From NCBI GenBank assembly GCA_028288725.1, contig JAQGIC010000021.1:1-64000 (forward strand): a stretch of DNA of 64,000 nt, read 5' to 3'. The first letter of the stretch is position 1. Every line of letters starts with the position of its first letter. Under the pieces are notes generated by a model that saw nothing but the letters and a program-made list of their open reading frames with translations, made no database searches and was not told the DNA's origin. The position numbers and the translations under genes were made by a program. This document shows, in pieces, positions 62,017 to 64,000 of the stretch. The DNA is from Rhodospirillales bacterium (GTDB taxonomy: Bacteria; Pseudomonadota; Alphaproteobacteria; ATCC43930; CGMCC-115725).

Positions 62017-62799
62017 TTAGGCGAACTTGCGCTGCACCATCAGCTTCTTGATCTCGCCGATCGCCTTCGCGGGATTCAACCCCTTCGGGCAGGTCTTGGT
62101 ACAGTTCATGATCGTATGGCAGCGGTAGAGCTTGAACGGATCTTCCAGATCGTCCAGGCGCTCGCCGGTCTTCTCGTCGCGGCTGTCGGCGATCCAGCGA
62201 TAGGCCTGCAGCAGGATGGCGGGGCCGAGGTAGCGGTCGCCGTTCCACCAATAGCTGGGGCAGCTGGTCGAGCAGCAGAAGCACAGGATGCATTCCCACA
62301 GGCCCTCGAGCTTGTCGCGCTCTTCGACCGACTGCAGGCGCTCGCGCGTCGGCGGCTGGCTGTCGGACTGCAGGTACGGCTTGATCGACTGATACTGGGC
62401 ATAGACATGGGTCAGGTCCGGCACCAGATCCTTGATCACCGGCATATGCGGCAGCGGGTAGACCTTGACGTCGCCCTTGCAATCCTCGATCGGCTTCAGG
62501 CACGCCAGCGTGTTGGTGCCGTCGATGTTCATGGCGCAGGAGCCGCAGATGCCCTCGCGGCAGGACCGGCGGAAGGTCAGCGTCGTATCGGTCTCGTTCT
62601 TGATCTTGATCAGCGCGTCCAGGACCATCGGGCCGCAGGCGTCCAGATCGATCTCGTAGGTGTCGATCGACGGGTTCTGGCCGTCGTCCGGGCTCCAGCG
62701 ATAGATCTTGAACGAGCGTACGCGCTTGGCGTCGGCCGGCGCCTTGAACACGCGGCCTTCCTTGACCTTCGAATTCGCCGGCAGTGAAAATTCAGCCAT
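62017..62799 (-). CDS. sdhB: Succinate dehydrogenase iron-sulfur subunit
   Basis: The 260-residue subunit of complex II carries the 2Fe-2S ligands ([20 protein letters not shown] then AC), the 4Fe-4S set [11 protein letters not shown] and the 3Fe-4S set [17 protein letters not shown]. It passes electrons from SdhA flavin to ubiquinone. It is 15 bp downstream of sdhA in the usual CDAB order, and ends the operon with the terminator at 61963. Confidence 0.98.
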   Translation of the reverse strand: MAEFSLPANSKVKEGRVFKAPADAKRVRSFKIYRWSPDDGQNPSIDTYEIDLDACGPMVLDALIKIKNETDTTLTFRRSCREGICGSCAMNIDGTNTLACLKPIEDCKGDVKVYPLPHMPVIKDLVPDLTHVYAQYQSIKPYLQSDSQPPTRERLQSVEERDKLEGLWECILCFCCSTSCPSYWWNGDRYLGPAILLQAYRWIADSRDEKTGERLDDLEDPFKLYRCHTIMNCTKTCPKGLNPAKAIGEIKKLMVQRKFA

Positions 62800-62814
62800 C
62801 GGAGATGGTCCCTT

Positions 62815-64000
62815 CTAGTAGACGCGGGCCTTCGGCGGGAACACGTCGATTTCGTTGGTCAGCGTGTAGAGATGCACCGGCCGGTAGTCGATCTTGACCG
62901 CGTTCTTCTCATCGAGCCACGCGACCGTGTGCTTCATCCATTCCTTGTCGTCGCGGTTCGGGAAATCCTCCTGCGCATGCGCGCCGCGGCTTTCCTGGCG
63001 ATTGGCGGCGGAATGCAGGGTCACGACCGCCTGGGACAGGAGGTTGTCCAGCTCCAGCGCCTCGACCAGATCGGTGTTCCAGATCATCGAACGGTCGGTG
63101 ACCGAGAGGTCGGCCATCTTGTCGGCGATCTCGTGGATCTTGGTGACGCCCTCGTTCAGCACGTCGGTCGTGCGGAACACGGCGCAATTGGCCTGCATGG
63201 TCTTCTGCATGGCAAGCCGGATCTCGGCCGGCTTGGTCTTGCCCGACGCGTTGCGAATCTTGTCCAGACGCGCCACCGCCTCTTCGCCGGCATTGTCCGG
63301 CAGCCGCTTGTGCGCGGTGTTCGGCTTGATCAGCTCGGCGGCGCGATGGGCGGCCGCCCGGCCGAATACGACCAGGTCGAGCAGCGAGTTGGTGCCCAAG
63401 CGGTTGGCGCCATGGACCGAGACGCAGGCCGCCTCGCCGATCGCCATCAGGCCGGGCACGACCGCGTCCGGATTGTCCTTGGTCGGCTGGACGACCTCGC
63501 CGTGATAGTTCGTCGGCACGCCGCCCATGTTGTAATGCACGGTCGGCAGCATCGGGATCGGCTCGCGCGTCACGTCCACGCCGGCGAAGATCTTCGCCGT
63601 CTCGGAGATGCCCGGCAGCCGCTCGTGCAGCACCTTCGGATCCAGATGCTCCAGATGGAGCATGATGTGATCCTTTTCCGGCCCGCAGCCGCGGCCCTCG
63701 CGGATCTCAAGCGTCATGGCGCGGCTGACCACGTCGCGCGATGCCAGATCCTTGGCCGACGGCGCATAGCGCTCCATGAAGCGCTCGCCCTCGGAATTGG
63801 TGAGATACCCGCCTTCGCCGCGCGCGCCTTCGGTAACGAGGCAGCCGGCGCCATAGATGCCGGTCGGGTGGAACTGGATGAATTCCATGTCCTGCAGCGG
63901 CAATCCCGCCCGGAGCGCCATGGCATTGCCGTCGCCGGTGCAGGTATGCGCCGAGGTGCAGGAGAAATAGGCACGGCCATAGCCGCCGGTCGCCAGCACG
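62815..64000 (-). CDS. sdhA: Succinate dehydrogenase flavoprotein subunit, C-terminal part (runs off right edge)
   Basis: About 395 residues of SdhA are inside the window: [40 protein letters not shown] (substrate-site His and Thr), [28 protein letters not shown] and the capping-domain end [20 protein letters not shown]. The N-terminal FAD-binding part lies to the right. It oxidises succinate to fumarate at a covalently bound FAD. The frame is intact to the edge. Confidence 0.97.
   Translation of the reverse strand, partial: VLATGGYGRAYFSCTSAHTCTGDGNAMALRAGLPLQDMEFIQFHPTGIYGAGCLVTEGARGEGGYLTNSEGERFMERYAPSAKDLASRDVVSRAMTLEIREGRGCGPEKDHIMLHLEHLDPKVLHERLPGISETAKIFAGVDVTREPIPMLPTVHYNMGGVPTNYHGEVVQPTKDNPDAVVPGLMAIGEAACVSVHGANRLGTNSLLDLVVFGRAAAHRAAELIKPNTAHKRLPDNAGEEAVARLDKIRNASGKTKPAEIRLAMQKTMQANCAVFRTTDVLNEGVTKIHEIADKMADLSVTDRSMIWNTDLVEALELDNLLSQAVVTLHSAANRQESRGAHAQEDFPNRDDKEWMKHTVAWLDEKNAVKIDYRPVHLYTLTNEIDVFPPKARVY

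Overview
The window is a high-GC alphaproteobacterial chromosome segment. It encodes a CcrM-type GANTC methyltransferase, a DUF1465/RcdA protein, a Cys-free ribosomal protein L31, DUF1192 and DUF952 proteins, a quinone-dependent dihydroorotate dehydrogenase and an ETF-ubiquinone oxidoreductase, and one site matches the alphaproteobacterial SOS box GTTC-N7-GTTC. The gene mix looks like Rhodospirillales, but I cannot fix the genus. Most of the window is ordinary core chromosome. I see no prophage, CRISPR array, rRNA operon or complete insertion sequence.

Layout. 1-3.5 kb is a decayed accessory stretch: a truncated LLM flavin monooxygenase, an SDR fragment, an Xre/RES toxin-antitoxin pair with paired operators, a probable frameshifted ORF and an unknown membrane-anchored protein. 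3.7-8.2 kb holds tRNA-Gln and the minus-strand row ETF-QO, TPR lipoprotein, ispE. 8.4-13.9 kb is plus strand: uracil-DNA glycosylase, lytic transglycosylase, moaB, an APH-like kinase and a radical SAM protein. 14.1-14.9 kb has a small gene and a DnaQ-like exonuclease behind a LexA box. 15.3-20.6 kb has two tandem secreted PA14/glycosidase-like paralogs, followed by the two ends of a deleted chemotaxis-receptor gene with a palindromic element at the junction.

21-30 kb: rnhB, an AEC transporter, an acyl-CoA synthetase, ccrM with a dense GANTC cluster, an NTF2-like exported protein divergent from a TetR regulator, an orphan CoxL-like molybdenum hydroxylase and a GNAT enzyme. 30-41.9 kb: nested palindromic repeats, an ABC exporter, rpmE, rcdA, an overlapping metY-hydrolase-thioesterase operon, 3-hydroxybutyrate dehydrogenase, a DUF952-pyrD-DUF1192 row, a branched-chain aminotransferase, a class II amidotransferase and a YbhN-like membrane protein. 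42-50.3 kb: a DinG-type helicase, mscS plus histidine kinase, and an operon of a solute-binding protein with two Gfo/Idh/MocA oxidoreductases. 50.3-64 kb: a PIN/RHH pair, an exported protein, TerB, MarR, heme A synthase convergent with a copper ATPase (CueR-type promoter), a CelD-like acyltransferase, prs, coaA, a LysE exporter, a small RHH/coiled-coil operon, and sdhB-sdhA running off the right edge.

The most notable structure is not a protein system. It is a family of modular palindromic elements (at least six copies or fragments) that sit on gene 3' ends, in several cases supplying the stop codon, and once occupy the junction of an internally deleted gene. Other points worth checking are the GANTC cluster at ccrM, the SOS box on a DnaQ-like gene lacking the usual second acidic residue, a two-Cys family-4-like UDG, and the tandem PA14 glycosidase-like pair.
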